NCBI RefSeq assembly: GCF_021462525.1
Contig: NZ_JAKEDT010000013.1
Span: 1 to 60,828, forward strand
From: Thermus caliditerrae
Lineage (GTDB): Bacteria; Deinococcota; Deinococci; Deinococcales; Thermaceae
DNA length: 60,828 nt
Reading direction: 5' to 3'
The translations under genes and the position numbers were made by a program. Shown one piece after another: positions 21,986 through 32,858 of the stretch. Position 1 is the first letter of the stretch; each line of letters opens with the position of its first letter. The notes below the pieces were generated by a model. The model ran no database searches. It was not told the DNA's origin and worked only from the letters and a program-made list of their open reading frames with translations.

Positions 21986-21990
21986 CCTCC

Positions 21991-22025
21991 AGCCCCCAGG
22001 CATTAGCCTGGGGGCTTTGTTTTTT
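21991..22025 (+). terminator. Rho-independent terminator of the rRNA operon
   Basis: A perfect 11-bp stem (AGCCCCCAGGC and its complement) with loop ATTA is followed by TTGTTTTTT. Confidence 0.92.
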
Positions 22026-22080
22026 CCTCCCTTGCCCTTTAGCTTAGGCCGTAGTAGGGTGGCCCAAAGGGGGAAAGGGC

Positions 22081-23058
22081 ATGAAGCTACTGGACAACTA
22101 CGGGCGTATTATCAAAGACCTTCGCATCTCCGTTACCCCCCGGTGCAACCTGCACTGCCTTTACTGCCACCCCCTGGGCCTGGAGATGGCCGAGCCCCCA
22201 GGCACGCTAACGGTGCAGGAAGTGGATCACTTCCTCGAGGCCGCCTCTCTTCTGGGCCTTTCCGCGGTGCGCTTCACCGGCGGGGAACCCTTGGTGCGCA
22301 AGGAGCTACCCCAGATGATTGAACGGGCGCGGAGCAAGGAGGGCATTGAGGACGTGGCCATCACCACCAATGGCCTGCTCTTTGCCAAGCGGGCCAAGGA
22401 GCTGGTCCAGGCGGGCCTCAACCGGGTGAACATCTCCTTGGACGCCATCACCCCCGAGGTCTTCACCCGCATCACCCGGGGCGGGAAGGTGGAGCGGGTG
22501 CTGGAGGCCATAGAAACCGCCTTGGAGCTGGGCCTCCACCCGGTAAAGCTCAACGCCGTGATCATCCGGGGGATGAACGAGGAGGAGGTGGTGCCCCTGG
22601 CCCGCCTCTCCCTGGAGCGCCCTTTGCACGTGCGCTACATCGAGTACATGCACCTGGACAACTCCGACCCCGAGGAGTACCGCCGCCGTTTCGTGTCCGG
22701 GAAGGAGATCCGGGCCCGCATCGAGGCGGTCTTCGGCACCCTGGAGCCCGTCCCCCACGACCCTACCTCCCCAGCCCGGGTCTTCCGAATCCCGGGGGCG
22801 GTGGGCACCCTGGGGTTCATCAACCCCGTCACCGAGCCCTTTTGCAGCAACTGCTCCCGGCTTCGCCTCACTTCCGACAAAAAGCTCCGGCCTTGCCTGC
22901 TCACCGACCTGGAGATGGACATCTCCTGGGCCTTCGCCGCCGAAGAGCCGGTGGAGGCCCTGGTGGACGCCATCCTCATCGCCACCAACCGCAAGCCCGC
23001 CTTCGGCAACACCCTGCCCACCCTAAGGAAACGGGTCATGTTGGGGATCGGCGGATAG
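22081..23058 (+). CDS. moaA: GTP 3',8-cyclase MoaA
   Basis: The 325-residue radical-SAM enzyme makes the first molybdenum-cofactor intermediate from GTP together with MoaC. The radical-SAM cluster is C22-x3-C26-x2-C29 (PRCNLHCLYCH), and the second cluster is C-x2-C-x13-C near residues 254-272 (FCSNCSRLRL). The protein ends in Gly-Gly, as active MoaA does. The other moa genes are not in the window, but the molybdopterin enzyme at 4920-6941 is a likely client. Its 3' end overlaps the convergent DMT transporter by 23 bases. Confidence 0.95.
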   Translation: MKLLDNYGRIIKDLRISVTPRCNLHCLYCHPLGLEMAEPPGTLTVQEVDHFLEAASLLGLSAVRFTGGEPLVRKELPQMIERARSKEGIEDVAITTNGLLFAKRAKELVQAGLNRVNISLDAITPEVFTRITRGGKVERVLEAIETALELGLHPVKLNAVIIRGMNEEEVVPLARLSLERPLHVRYIEYMHLDNSDPEEYRRRFVSGKEIRARIEAVFGTLEPVPHDPTSPARVFRIPGAVGTLGFINPVTEPFCSNCSRLRLTSDKKLRPCLLTDLEMDISWAFAAEEPVEALVDAILIATNRKPAFGNTLPTLRKRVMLGIGG

Positions 23059-23866
23059 CCTGCAAAGTGGCCAAGACCACCAGGACGGCTCCCAAGAACC
23101 CCGTTATTCCGAGCCTTTCCCCCAGGACAAGAAAGGCAAAGAGGGTGGCCCACACAGGCTCCAGGGTGTAGAGGATGGCGGCCTGGGGGGCGGGAACGTA
23201 CTTCTGCCCCCAGGTCTGGAGCCAAGTGGTGAGGGCGGTGGCCGCCACCCCCAGGTAAAGCACCGCCCCCCAGGGCACCCCTTCCAGGAAAACTCCCTCC
23301 CAAAGGGCCCAGGGAAGGGCCAGCAAAGCAGTGCCGAAGACCTGCACCGCAGTAAGGGGCAAGGAGGGAAAGACCTTGGCGTGGACCTCGAGGCGCACGA
23401 TGTAGAGGGCGTAGGTGAGGGCGGTGAGCAGGGTCCAGAGGTCCCCCACGTTGAGGGGGGGCTGGCGGGAATCGTAGGAGAGGAGCCCCACCCCCAGGAA
23501 GGCCAAAAAAGCGGCCAGCCACACCGGACCCAGCCGCCGGCCCGCCACGCTCAGGAGAAGGGGCACGAAGACCACGTTTAGAGCAGTGATGAAAGCGCTT
23601 CGGCTCGCCGAGGTGTACATGAGGCCCACGGCCTGAGAGGCGTAGCCCAAAAGGAGCCAGAAGGCCAGCTCCAGCCCCGGGCCCCACACCCCCTTGGGCA
23701 GGCGAAAAGTCCAGGGCAGGAAGAAGAGGCTGGCCAAGAAAAAGCGGAGGAGGACCAGAAGGCTTGGGGCCATCTCCGCCACCGCCCCCTTCACCACCAC
23801 GAAGGTGGTGCCCCAAAGGAGGGTGAGCAGGTTGAGGGCCAGGAGGCCCAAGGCGTAGCCGCGCAT
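23036..23866 (-). CDS. DMT superfamily (EamA) transporter
   Basis: The 276-residue protein has ten hydrophobic helices arranged as two EamA repeats. The first starts with LLALNLLTLLWGTTFVVVKGAV and the second carries VPAPQAAILYTLEPVWATLFAFLVLGE, the usual signature. It is an inner-membrane exporter of unknown metabolite. The start is divergent from the polyprenyl synthase across 17 bases and has no ribosome site; a TACACT box ends seven bases before the ATG. Confidence 0.88.
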   Translation of the reverse strand: MRGYALGLLALNLLTLLWGTTFVVVKGAVAEMAPSLLVLLRFFLASLFFLPWTFRLPKGVWGPGLELAFWLLLGYASQAVGLMYTSASRSAFITALNVVFVPLLLSVAGRRLGPVWLAAFLAFLGVGLLSYDSRQPPLNVGDLWTLLTALTYALYIVRLEVHAKVFPSLPLTAVQVFGTALLALPWALWEGVFLEGVPWGAVLYLGVAATALTTWLQTWGQKYVPAPQAAILYTLEPVWATLFAFLVLGERLGITGFLGAVLVVLATLQAIRRSPT

Positions 23867-23870
23867 GGCC

Positions 23871-23879
23871 TAAAGTGTA
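23871..23879. promoter_or_regulatory. Overlapping divergent -10 boxes (TAAAGT / TACACT)
   Basis: TAAAGT (23871-23876, plus) ends seven bases before ATG 23884. TACACT (23879-23874, minus) ends seven bases before the ATG whose first base is 23866. The two boxes share three base pairs, so only one polymerase could bind at a time, and both transcripts would start at or next to the ATG. Confidence 0.5.
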
Positions 23880-23883
23880 TAGC

Positions 23884-24876
23884 ATGACGCCGCCGCCCGA
23901 AGAAGTGAAAAGTGCCCTTCACGCTCGCCTTCTCGCCCACCTCTCCCACCCGGACCCCCAGTACCAGGCCCTCCTGCGGGACTACCCCGCCCGCGGGGGC
24001 AAGATGCTCCGGGGCCTGCTTGCGGTCTACGCCGGCCTGGCCCACGGAGCCCCTTGGGAAGCCGCTTTGCTGGCGGGGACTGCCCTGGAGCTTTTCCAAA
24101 ACTGGGTCCTGGTACACGACGACATAGAGGACGGCTCCGAGGAGCGCCGAAACCGCCCGGCCTTGCACCGCCTCTACCCTATGCCCCTGGCCCTGAACGC
24201 GGGGGACGCCCTCCACGGGGAGATGTGGGGCCTCCTGTGGCGGGGCGTGCAGGAGGGGCTTCTGGAGCCCGCCGTTCTGGGGGAGTTCTACGAGGTGGTG
24301 CGCCGCACCGCCTACGGGCAGCACCTGGACCTCCTTTGGACCCTTTCGGGTCGCCTGGACCTCACCCCCGAGGACTACTTCCGCATGGTGGAGCACAAGG
24401 CCGCTTACTACACCGCCGTGGCCCCCCTGAGGCTTGGGGCCTTGCTGGCGGGTAAAACACCTCCGGCCCTCTACGAGGAGGCGGGGCTCAAGCTGGGGGT
24501 CGCCTTCCAGATCGTGGACGACGTCCTCAACCTGGAAGGCAGCGAGGCCTACGGCAAAGAGCGGGCAGGGGACCTCTACGAGGGCAAGCGCACCCTCATC
24601 CTGCTCCGCTTTTTGCGGGAAGCCCCCGCGGAGGACCGGGTGAGGGCGGAAGCCCTCCTCCGCTTGCCCCGGGAGGCCAAACCCGAGGCCGAGGTGCGCT
24701 GGCTTTGGGAGAGGCTCTTGGACTCCGGGGCCGTGGCCTGGGCCAAGGAGGTGGCCCACCGCCTGCTGGCCGAGGGCCAAAAGGCCCTGCTTCCCGCCTT
24801 GGAAAGCTTGCCCAACGGGGAAGCCGCGAGCCTCCTCCAAGGCCTCCTCGCCGCCTTGGTGGAACGCCAGGCATAA
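23884..24876 (+). CDS. Polyprenyl diphosphate synthase
   Basis: The 330-residue prenyltransferase condenses isopentenyl diphosphate with an allylic diphosphate. The first aspartate-rich motif is DDIED at 79-83; the second is DDVLN at 212-216, with Asn at the last position. Substrate-binding GGK at 38-40 and the FQ before the second motif are present. Length and the DDxxN form suit a geranylgeranyl-type synthase for carotenoids or quinones, but chain length is not certain. ATG 23884 is chosen over GTG 23875 from the -10 spacing. It leads the unit that ends with ispH. Confidence 0.87.
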   Translation: MTPPPEEVKSALHARLLAHLSHPDPQYQALLRDYPARGGKMLRGLLAVYAGLAHGAPWEAALLAGTALELFQNWVLVHDDIEDGSEERRNRPALHRLYPMPLALNAGDALHGEMWGLLWRGVQEGLLEPAVLGEFYEVVRRTAYGQHLDLLWTLSGRLDLTPEDYFRMVEHKAAYYTAVAPLRLGALLAGKTPPALYEEAGLKLGVAFQIVDDVLNLEGSEAYGKERAGDLYEGKRTLILLRFLREAPAEDRVRAEALLRLPREAKPEAEVRWLWERLLDSGAVAWAKEVAHRLLAEGQKALLPALESLPNGEAASLLQGLLAALVERQA

Positions 24877-24883
24877 TGGGACC

Positions 24884-25075
24884 ATGCAGGGCGTGCGCTT
24901 CAAGGTCATCACCGGGAACGATCCCGACATATTTCAAGAAAGGCTCAACCGCTTCGTCCAAGACCTCCCCGAGAACGTGGTTCTGGTGGACGTGAAGTTC
25001 GCCGTAACCGAAGGGCCCTCTCCCCTCTTCGCCGCCTTGGTGCAGTACAAGGAAGTGGAGGCCTGGAGGGATTGA
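24884..25075 (+). CDS. Small Cse60-like protein
   Basis: The protein is 63 residues. The pattern VRFKVITGNDPDIFQERLNRF, then VVLVDVKFAVTEGPSPLFAALVQYKE, matches the beta-helix-beta-beta shape of the Cse60 family named from Bacillus sporulation, though this organism should not sporulate. A CATAAT box lies six bases before the ATG and contains the stop of the previous gene. Role unknown; it sits in the isoprenoid unit. Confidence 0.7.
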   Translation: MQGVRFKVITGNDPDIFQERLNRFVQDLPENVVLVDVKFAVTEGPSPLFAALVQYKEVEAWRD

Positions 25076-25101
25076 CCTCCAGTCGGCTGAGAGGAACCCT
25101 C

Positions 25102-25698
25102 ATGGATGAAGCCCTGGCTTTTCTCTTCTTCCTTGCCCTGCGGGGAGAAGCCAAGCGGGAGGAGGTGCGGGCCCGCTTTCCCCGTCTGGTGTCCATCCTG
25201 CGTCGCCTGAAGGACGAGGTGGAGGCCCGGGGGGAAACCTTTCGGCTAGGAAAGCCCTTGCGCCTCTCCTGGTTCGGCCCCTTGTTCCAGGAGGCGTATT
25301 CCCCCCTTCTTTCGGAACCGGAGCGGAGCCTGGCCCTGGAGAGGCTCCTCGAGGCCGCCCACCTTTCCGCGGAAGCAGGGGAACCCCTAGTGGAGGGGGA
25401 AGGGCTGATCCAAGCCGCCCGCGCCTTCCAGGAAGGAAGCCAAGCCCTCTTAGGAGGCGCCTACCGGGAGGCCCTCCACCGCTACGGGGAGGGCCTAGGG
25501 CTTTTGGAAAAGGAAGGCCTCCCCTTCCCCGCCACCGCCTTAGCCCTCCTGGCCCTGGCCCAGGAGGGCTTCCGCCCCAGGGGCAAGGGGCGGGAAACCG
25601 CCAAGAAGGCCTTGGAGCGGGCCAGAACCCCCTTCGCCCGTCGGCTGGCCGAGGAACTCCTAGCCCAGGCCACCAAGGAAAGGAAGCCCGGGGCCTAG
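25102..25698 (+). CDS. Uncharacterised helical protein with a TPR-like segment
   Basis: I do not recognise this 198-residue protein. It is leucine, alanine and glutamate rich and almost all helical. The middle part ([21 protein letters not shown]) looks like one tetratricopeptide repeat. The N-terminal 60 residues with [21 protein letters not shown] could be a winged-helix-like fold, which is inference only. ATG 25102 has GAGAGGA seven bases upstream and is preferred to TTG 25072. It lies between the Cse60-like gene and ispH with short gaps on both sides. Confidence 0.7.
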   Translation: MDEALAFLFFLALRGEAKREEVRARFPRLVSILRRLKDEVEARGETFRLGKPLRLSWFGPLFQEAYSPLLSEPERSLALERLLEAAHLSAEAGEPLVEGEGLIQAARAFQEGSQALLGGAYREALHRYGEGLGLLEKEGLPFPATALALLALAQEGFRPRGKGRETAKKALERARTPFARRLAEELLAQATKERKPGA

Positions 25699-25714
25699 AA
25701 TGGAGGGCATGGAC

Positions 25715-26731
25715 ATGGGGCTTGAACGCCTCTATCTGGCCCGGCCCCGGGGGTTCTGCGCCGGGGTGGTGATGGCCATCGAGGCGGTGGAGCGCTGGGC
25801 GGAGGCGCTGAAGGAGGAAGGGGAGCTTGTGGTCTACCACGAGATCGTTCACAACCGCTCCGTGGTGGAGCGCCTCCGGGCCAAGGGGGTGCACTTTGTG
25901 GAGGACCTCAAGGAAGTGGAAGCGCTCCGCCGGGAGCGGCCCCTGGCGGGCACCCTGGTCTTTTCCGCCCACGGCCACCCCCCGGCGGTGCGCCGCCAGG
26001 CGGCGGAGATGGGCCTGAGGGTCCTGGACGCCACCTGCCCCCTGGTGACCAAGGTGCACAGCGAAGCAAGGCGCTATGCCCAGGAGGGGTACTGGATCCT
26101 TCTGGTGGGGGACTCTGCCGATCACCAGGAGGTGAAGGGCACCTACGGGGAAGCCCCGGACCGGACCCTCCTGGTGGCGGTGCACACCCATGTGGGCAAG
26201 GATCCCCGCCTGGCCGATCCCAACACCGTGGAGGTGCCGGACCCGGAGAGGGTGGTAGTCCTCACCCAGACCACCTTGAGCGTGGACGACACCCTGGCCA
26301 CCATCGAGATCCTGAAAAGGCGCTTTCCCAAGCTGGTGGTTCCCTCCCGAAAGGACCTCTGCTACGCCACCCAAAACCGCCAGGAAGCGGTGAAGCGCAT
26401 CGCCCCCAAGGTGGACCTCTTTCTGGTTCTCACCAGCCCCCACTCCTCCAACGGCATGCGCCTTTTGGAACTGGCCCAAAGCCTCACGGGAAGGGCCTAC
26501 CGGCTGGAGACCGCCAAGGACCTAAAGGAGGAGTGGCTCCTGGGGGCCAGGAGCGCGGGCGTCACCTCCGCCGCCAGCACCCCCGAGGACCTGGTGGAGG
26601 AGCTGGTGGCCCTCCTGAAGGCCAAGAACCCGGGGCTTGAGGTGGTGGAGGAGGGGGAGTGGGAGGATATCAGCTTCCGAATGCCCAGGCTAAAAGAGCC
26701 AGAGGAAGTTCTTCAAGAGGAAGTAAAATGA
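25715..26731 (+). CDS. ispH: 4-hydroxy-3-methylbut-2-enyl diphosphate reductase
   Basis: The 338-residue iron-sulfur enzyme makes isopentenyl and dimethylallyl diphosphate in the last step of the MEP pathway. The three cluster cysteines are in GFCAG (C15), DATCPLV (near 108) and DLCYATQNR (near 221); [11 protein letters not shown] and the HGHPP segment bind the diphosphate. ATG 25715 is chosen because GGAGGG lies seven bases upstream; ATG 25700 and 25709 are in frame. It follows the polyprenyl synthase unit, its metabolic user, and its stop overlaps the methyltransferase start as ATGA. Confidence 0.94.
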   Translation: MGLERLYLARPRGFCAGVVMAIEAVERWAEALKEEGELVVYHEIVHNRSVVERLRAKGVHFVEDLKEVEALRRERPLAGTLVFSAHGHPPAVRRQAAEMGLRVLDATCPLVTKVHSEARRYAQEGYWILLVGDSADHQEVKGTYGEAPDRTLLVAVHTHVGKDPRLADPNTVEVPDPERVVVLTQTTLSVDDTLATIEILKRRFPKLVVPSRKDLCYATQNRQEAVKRIAPKVDLFLVLTSPHSSNGMRLLELAQSLTGRAYRLETAKDLKEEWLLGARSAGVTSAASTPEDLVEELVALLKAKNPGLEVVEEGEWEDISFRMPRLKEPEEVLQEEVK

Positions 26732-27659
26732 GTGTGGGGATGGAGCTGGTCGTCAAGGATACATTTGACCCTGATGCGCACGCTGTTATTTACTCGGGAG
26801 ATTGCCTGGAGTTATTGGCGCAAGTACCTGACGCCTCCATAGCCCTCGTAATCACCTCGCCTCCTTACAACATCGGCAAGCCTTATGAGGATCGCACCGA
26901 CCTTGAAGCCTACCTCTCGTGGCAGGAGCGGGTAATCCAGGAAGCCGTGCGTATCATCAAGCCCACCGGAAGCTTGGTGTGGCAGGTGGGTAACTACGTG
27001 GAGAACGGCGAGATACTGCCTCTGGATATTCTCCTCTATCCCATCTTCAAGCGACAGGGTTTACAGCTTCGCAACCGCATTGTCTGGGCCTTCGAACACG
27101 GCCTTCACGCAAAGCGTCGTTTCTCCGGACGTTACGAGGTAGCGCTGTGGCTCACCAAAAGCGAAACATACACTTTCCACTTGGACAGAGTGCGGGTTCC
27201 ACAGAAGTATCCCAACAAGCGCCACTTTAAAGGACCCAAAAAAGGGCAAATCTCAAGCAATCCGCTTGGGAAGAACCCTGGCGACGTGTGGATTTTCCCA
27301 AATGTGAAAGCCAACCACGTAGAAAAGACAGCCCACCCAGCGCAGTTCCCGGTCGAGCTTGTAGAACGCTTCGTGCTAGCTCTCACGGAAGAAGAGGACT
27401 GGGTTTTGGATCCTTTTGGGGGCTCTGGAACTACATTAATTGCTGCTTTAATGCATAGAAGAAAGGGGGCTATGGCTGAGATCCTACCCGACTATGTAAC
27501 TATCGCCAAGCAGCGCCTCCGCGACGCTTGGGATGGTCGCTTACGAGTCCGACCCATGGAAAGAGAAGTATACGATCCGTCGGGAAAGGCAGTCTATATA
27601 CCCCCCAAGGTTGTCGATCTAAGGGCTGTTTGGGTTCCTCCTCTCTTCTCGGAGGCGCA

Positions 27660-27663
<4 letters not shown>
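26728..27663 (+). CDS. Type II DNA methyltransferase (TSPPY class)
   Basis: The 311-residue methyltransferase has the catalytic motif TSPPYNIGK at residues 43-51 and the AdoMet-binding motif DPFGGSGTT near 227-235, so the catalytic motif comes first (beta order). TSPPY fits N4-cytosine or N6-adenine methylation. It overlaps ispH and the nuclease gene by ATGA at both ends. Base use is clearly poorer in G and C than in the flanking genes, which suggests recent transfer of a restriction-modification cassette. Target sequence is unknown; the partner nuclease family cuts GATC-containing sites. Confidence 0.9.
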
Positions 27664-29762
<2,099 letters not shown>

Positions 29763-29763
29763 C

Positions 29764-31077
29764 CTAGCCCAGGGCCCGGCGGTAGACCTCCAGGTACCGG
29801 GGGGCGCTCCTGCCCCAGGAGAAGTCCTTCTCCATGCCCCTAAGGCCCAGCTCCTCCGCCCCCAGGCGGAAGAGGCGCAGGACGCCGTAAAGGAGACCCT
29901 CCGGGTGGTAGCTCTGGAAAAGCACCCCTGTTCTTCCGTCCTCCACCGTGTCCTTCAAGCCCCCCACCGCCCGGGCCACGGGAGGGGTGCCGTAGCGCTG
30001 GGCGATCATCTGCACCAGGCCACAGGGCTCAAAGCGGCTGGGGACCAAGAGGGCGTCTGCCCCCGCATAGGCCAAGCGGGCCAAGGCCTCGTCGTAGGCT
30101 TCCACAAAGCGCACGAAGCCGGGATTTTCCTCCTCCACCTGCCTGAGGGCCTGCGCTATGCCCTCGTCCCCCACCCCCTGGACCAACAGGTAAAAGCCCA
30201 GCTCCTTCAAGCGGGGAACCGCCTTCAGGATGAGGTCCAGGCCCTTTTGCCCGTCCAACCGGCCCACGTAGGCGAGGAGGGGTTCCCTAAGCCCGGTGCG
30301 CTCCTGTAGGGCTTCCTTGGCCTGGGCCTTGCCGGAGGGGTCCTCCCGGGAGTAGGGGGTGGGGAGGTAAGGGTCCCGGGCCGGGTCAAAGACCTCGGTA
30401 TCCAGGCCGTTGAGGATGCCGAAAAGCTTGCCCTTATGGCGCCTCAGGACCCCATCCAGCCCCATGCCGAACCCCGGGGTCTGGATCTCCTCGGCATACG
30501 AGGGGCTCACCGTGGTAACGGCCCTGGCGAAGACGATGCCCCCCTTCATCAGGTTCACCTGGCCGTAGAACTCCAGGGCCTCCATGTGAAAAAGGCTCCA
30601 AGGAAGCCCCGTCCAGTGGAAGAAGAGTGGGGGGTCCACCAGACCCTGGTGGGCCAGGTTGTGGATGGTGTAGACGGTGGGCACCAAAAGGGGCAGGAGG
30701 GCCGCGGTCCAGTCGTGGGCGTGGACCAGGTCAAACCCCCGCGCCACCTCCGCTGCCCCCAGGGCGAAGCGCAGGTAGCGCTCGGCGTCGTCGGGGTAGC
30801 CGTAGACCCGCTCCCGGTCAAACCCCTCCACCCCCAGGAGGAGGAAGCGCACCCCCCCCTCCACCCGCTCCCCCAGGGGGGCCCGGGCCTCCTTGCCGGC
30901 GAAGCGGTAGACCACCTCCCCCACCCCTTGGGCCTCGAGGCCCCGGTGCCAGGGCAGGAGAACCGCTGCCTCCACCCCCAGGGGCCTGAGGGCCTTGGGC
31001 AAGGCCCCCACCACGTCGGCCAGCCCCCCCACCTTCACCAGGGGGTAGGCCTCGGGGGCCACCATGAGAACCCGCAT
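29764..31077 (-). CDS. glgA: Glycogen synthase (ADP-glucose type)
   Basis: The 437-residue GT5 glucosyltransferase extends alpha-1,4-glucan from ADP-glucose. KVGGLADVVGALPKAL at 15-30 is the sugar-nucleotide motif, VHAHDWTAALLP follows, and the C-terminal half has GRLDGQKGLDL and EPCGLVQMIAQRYGTPPV. The start at MRVLMVAPEAYP is set seven bases after the GGCT-like stop; an in-frame upstream extension overlaps that gene and is rejected. With glgC it forms the glycogen pathway. Confidence 0.95.
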   Translation of the reverse strand: MRVLMVAPEAYPLVKVGGLADVVGALPKALRPLGVEAAVLLPWHRGLEAQGVGEVVYRFAGKEARAPLGERVEGGVRFLLLGVEGFDRERVYGYPDDAERYLRFALGAAEVARGFDLVHAHDWTAALLPLLVPTVYTIHNLAHQGLVDPPLFFHWTGLPWSLFHMEALEFYGQVNLMKGGIVFARAVTTVSPSYAEEIQTPGFGMGLDGVLRRHKGKLFGILNGLDTEVFDPARDPYLPTPYSREDPSGKAQAKEALQERTGLREPLLAYVGRLDGQKGLDLILKAVPRLKELGFYLLVQGVGDEGIAQALRQVEEENPGFVRFVEAYDEALARLAYAGADALLVPSRFEPCGLVQMIAQRYGTPPVARAVGGLKDTVEDGRTGVLFQSYHPEGLLYGVLRLFRLGAEELGLRGMEKDFSWGRSAPRYLEVYRRALG

Positions 31078-31084
31078 GGGGGCA

Positions 31085-31471
31085 TCATACCCCCGGGGCC
31101 GCCTCGCTCCACACCCCCCCGGGGACGGGCAGCGCCCCCTCCAGCGTTCCCAGGTACAGGTAAGCCCAGACGGCAAGGGGCCCTTCCTCGGTGGCCACCT
31201 GGACCCGCACCCGGCGGTACTCCACCCCTTCCTCCTCCAGCTCGTCCAGAAGGGAAAGGGCCTCCGCGGGCAGGAAGAGCACCTCCCCGTACACCCTCCC
31301 CTCCCCAGGAACCATTCCCGGGTAAGGGTAGGGGCGGCTAGGCCCCTCCTTCAGGTGGTACAGGCGAAACCCCTCCACGTGCCCGGGCAAGGCCTTCACC
31401 ACCCGCCCCTCCACCAAGGGGTGGTTCCGCTCCCCCCGCTTCAGGGTGCCGTAGGCGAAGACCGCCTCCAT
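31085..31471 (-). CDS. Gamma-glutamylcyclotransferase-like (AIG2) protein
   Basis: The 128-residue protein starts with FAYGTLKRGERNHPLV, the YGTL phosphate-binding-like loop of the GGCT/AIG2 fold, and has the acidic residue in LDELEEEGVEYRRV expected to act as base. Substrate is uncertain because the family acts on several gamma-glutamyl amines. The ATG overlaps the response-regulator stop by one base (TGATG), so translation is coupled. Confidence 0.82.
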   Translation of the reverse strand: MEAVFAYGTLKRGERNHPLVEGRVVKALPGHVEGFRLYHLKEGPSRPYPYPGMVPGEGRVYGEVLFLPAEALSLLDELEEEGVEYRRVRVQVATEEGPLAVWAYLYLGTLEGALPVPGGVWSEAAPGV

Positions 31472-32142
31472 CACTCCCCGAGGAAGCGGTAGCCCAAGCC
31501 CACCACGGTCTCGATGAACCGGGGGGCATGGGGGTCGTCCTTGAGCTTCTTGCGCAGGAGGCGGACGTAGGCGTCCACCACCCTTTCCGAGCCCTCGAAC
31601 TCTGGCCCCCAGACCCGATCCAGAAGCTCCTCCCGGGTGAAGACCCGGCCCGGGGTCTGGGCCAGGGCCAGGAGAAGGTTCATCTCGGTGGCGGAAAGCT
31701 TAAGGGGCTCCCCCTCCAGGTAGGCCTTGCGCCCCTCGAGGTCCAGCTCCAAAGGACCAAAGCGCCGCCTACCCTCCTTGCCCGCCCGGCGGAGCAGGGC
31801 CCGGATGCGGGCCAGGAGTTCCTTCAGGGAGAAGGGCTTGCCCAAATAGTCGTCCGCCCCCTCCAAAAGGCCCTCCACCCGGCTGTCCTCGTCGGCCTTG
31901 CCGGTGAGGAGCAAAACCGGGAGCACCGGGTCCAGGGCCCGCAAGGACTTGAGGACCTCCAGGCCCTCGAGGTCCGGCAGGCCCCGGTCCAGGACCACCA
32001 GGTCCGGTTTCTCCCGCCAGGCCTCCTCCAGGGCCTCCCGCCCGGTGCGCACCCACACCACCCGCAACCCCTCTTTTTCCAGGTAGCGCCTAACCAAATC
32101 CCCCACCTGAGCGTCGTCCTCCACCAAGAGAATGTGCGCCAT
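31471..32142 (-). CDS. OmpR-family response regulator
   Basis: The 223-residue protein has a receiver domain (1-115) with acidic pair E8-D9-D10, phosphoacceptor D52 in VVLDRGLPD, T80 and the lysine in YLGKPFSLKEL, and a winged-helix DNA-binding domain (about 128-223) with FTREELLDRVWG and GLGYRFLGE. No histidine kinase gene is next to it, so the kinase lies elsewhere. It is embedded between glycogen genes and may control them; this is inference from position. Confidence 0.93.
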   Translation of the reverse strand: MAHILLVEDDAQVGDLVRRYLEKEGLRVVWVRTGREALEEAWREKPDLVVLDRGLPDLEGLEVLKSLRALDPVLPVLLLTGKADEDSRVEGLLEGADDYLGKPFSLKELLARIRALLRRAGKEGRRRFGPLELDLEGRKAYLEGEPLKLSATEMNLLLALAQTPGRVFTREELLDRVWGPEFEGSERVVDAYVRLLRKKLKDDPHAPRFIETVVGLGYRFLGE

Positions 32143-32169
32143 AAATGCTTCCCCGAATACCTCCAGCGC

Positions 32170-32856
32170 TTAACGCCCTAGGATGACCACCACCGCGGGA
32201 TACTCGCCCTCGGGCAACCGCAACAGCCGGGCCACCGCCTCGTCGTAAAAGGTTTCCGCGGGATAAGCCCCAAGCCCTTGGCCCGTGGCCGCAAGGAGGA
32301 CCAGGCCCGCAGCATAGCCCGCCTCCAAAAGAGCATACCGGTATCCCCTAAGGCCAAACAAGGCCTCGCTCCGCTCCGGCACCAGGGTCAGCACCAGCAA
32401 GGCCGCCGCCCGCTCCAGGGAAAGCCCCATGAGGGCTTCGTTCCAGGCTTCGTCCTCCACCTTCCCCCCAAGCTGGAAAAGCTGGTGCTCCTTGGGAAAG
32501 TAGTGGTAAAGGCCGGGGAAGACCCCCTCCACCCGGCGCACCACCAGGTAGGCCTCGAGGGGGTAGGCCTCCCCCGCGGAGGGAAAGCCCCGCGCCCCGC
32601 CCCGCTCCGCCAAGGGTAAGAGCACCTGGGAGAGGTCGTTGAGGGTCAGGGCGGAACCCACCTCGGGCAGGGCCGGCCAAAGGCGGGCCAGGGCCCGGAA
32701 AAGGGGCGGCCCCCCTTCCCCCCGCAAGGGGGGCAGGGCCTGGGTCTCCAAGGGGTTGGCGTAGACCTTGGCCCGGGGCTTGCGCTTTAGGGGGAGCTGA
32801 TCCTCGGGGGTAAGGCGGGAAAGCCGGTAGAAGAGCTTCCCGGGGTGTTTGTCCAT
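32170..32856 (-). CDS. SagB-type nitroreductase-fold oxidoreductase
   Basis: The 228-residue FMN protein has the SagB/ThcOx form of the nitroreductase fold: RGFPSAGEAYPLEAYLVV near residues 87-105 and RYALLEAGYAAGLVLLAA near 175-192. SagB relatives oxidise azolines in peptide natural products, but no YcaO cyclase or precursor peptide is nearby, so a stand-alone redox role is as likely. It starts two bases after the glgC stop. Confidence 0.8.
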   Translation of the reverse strand: MDKHPGKLFYRLSRLTPEDQLPLKRKPRAKVYANPLETQALPPLRGEGGPPLFRALARLWPALPEVGSALTLNDLSQVLLPLAERGGARGFPSAGEAYPLEAYLVVRRVEGVFPGLYHYFPKEHQLFQLGGKVEDEAWNEALMGLSLERAAALLVLTLVPERSEALFGLRGYRYALLEAGYAAGLVLLAATGQGLGAYPAETFYDEAVARLLRLPEGEYPAVVVILGR

Positions 32857-32858
32857 GG

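Noticed and set aside
25072-25101. TTG start overlapping the Cse60-like stop for the next gene
   Set aside because: The ribosome-site spacing is too short; ATG 25102 has GAGAGGA at a good distance.
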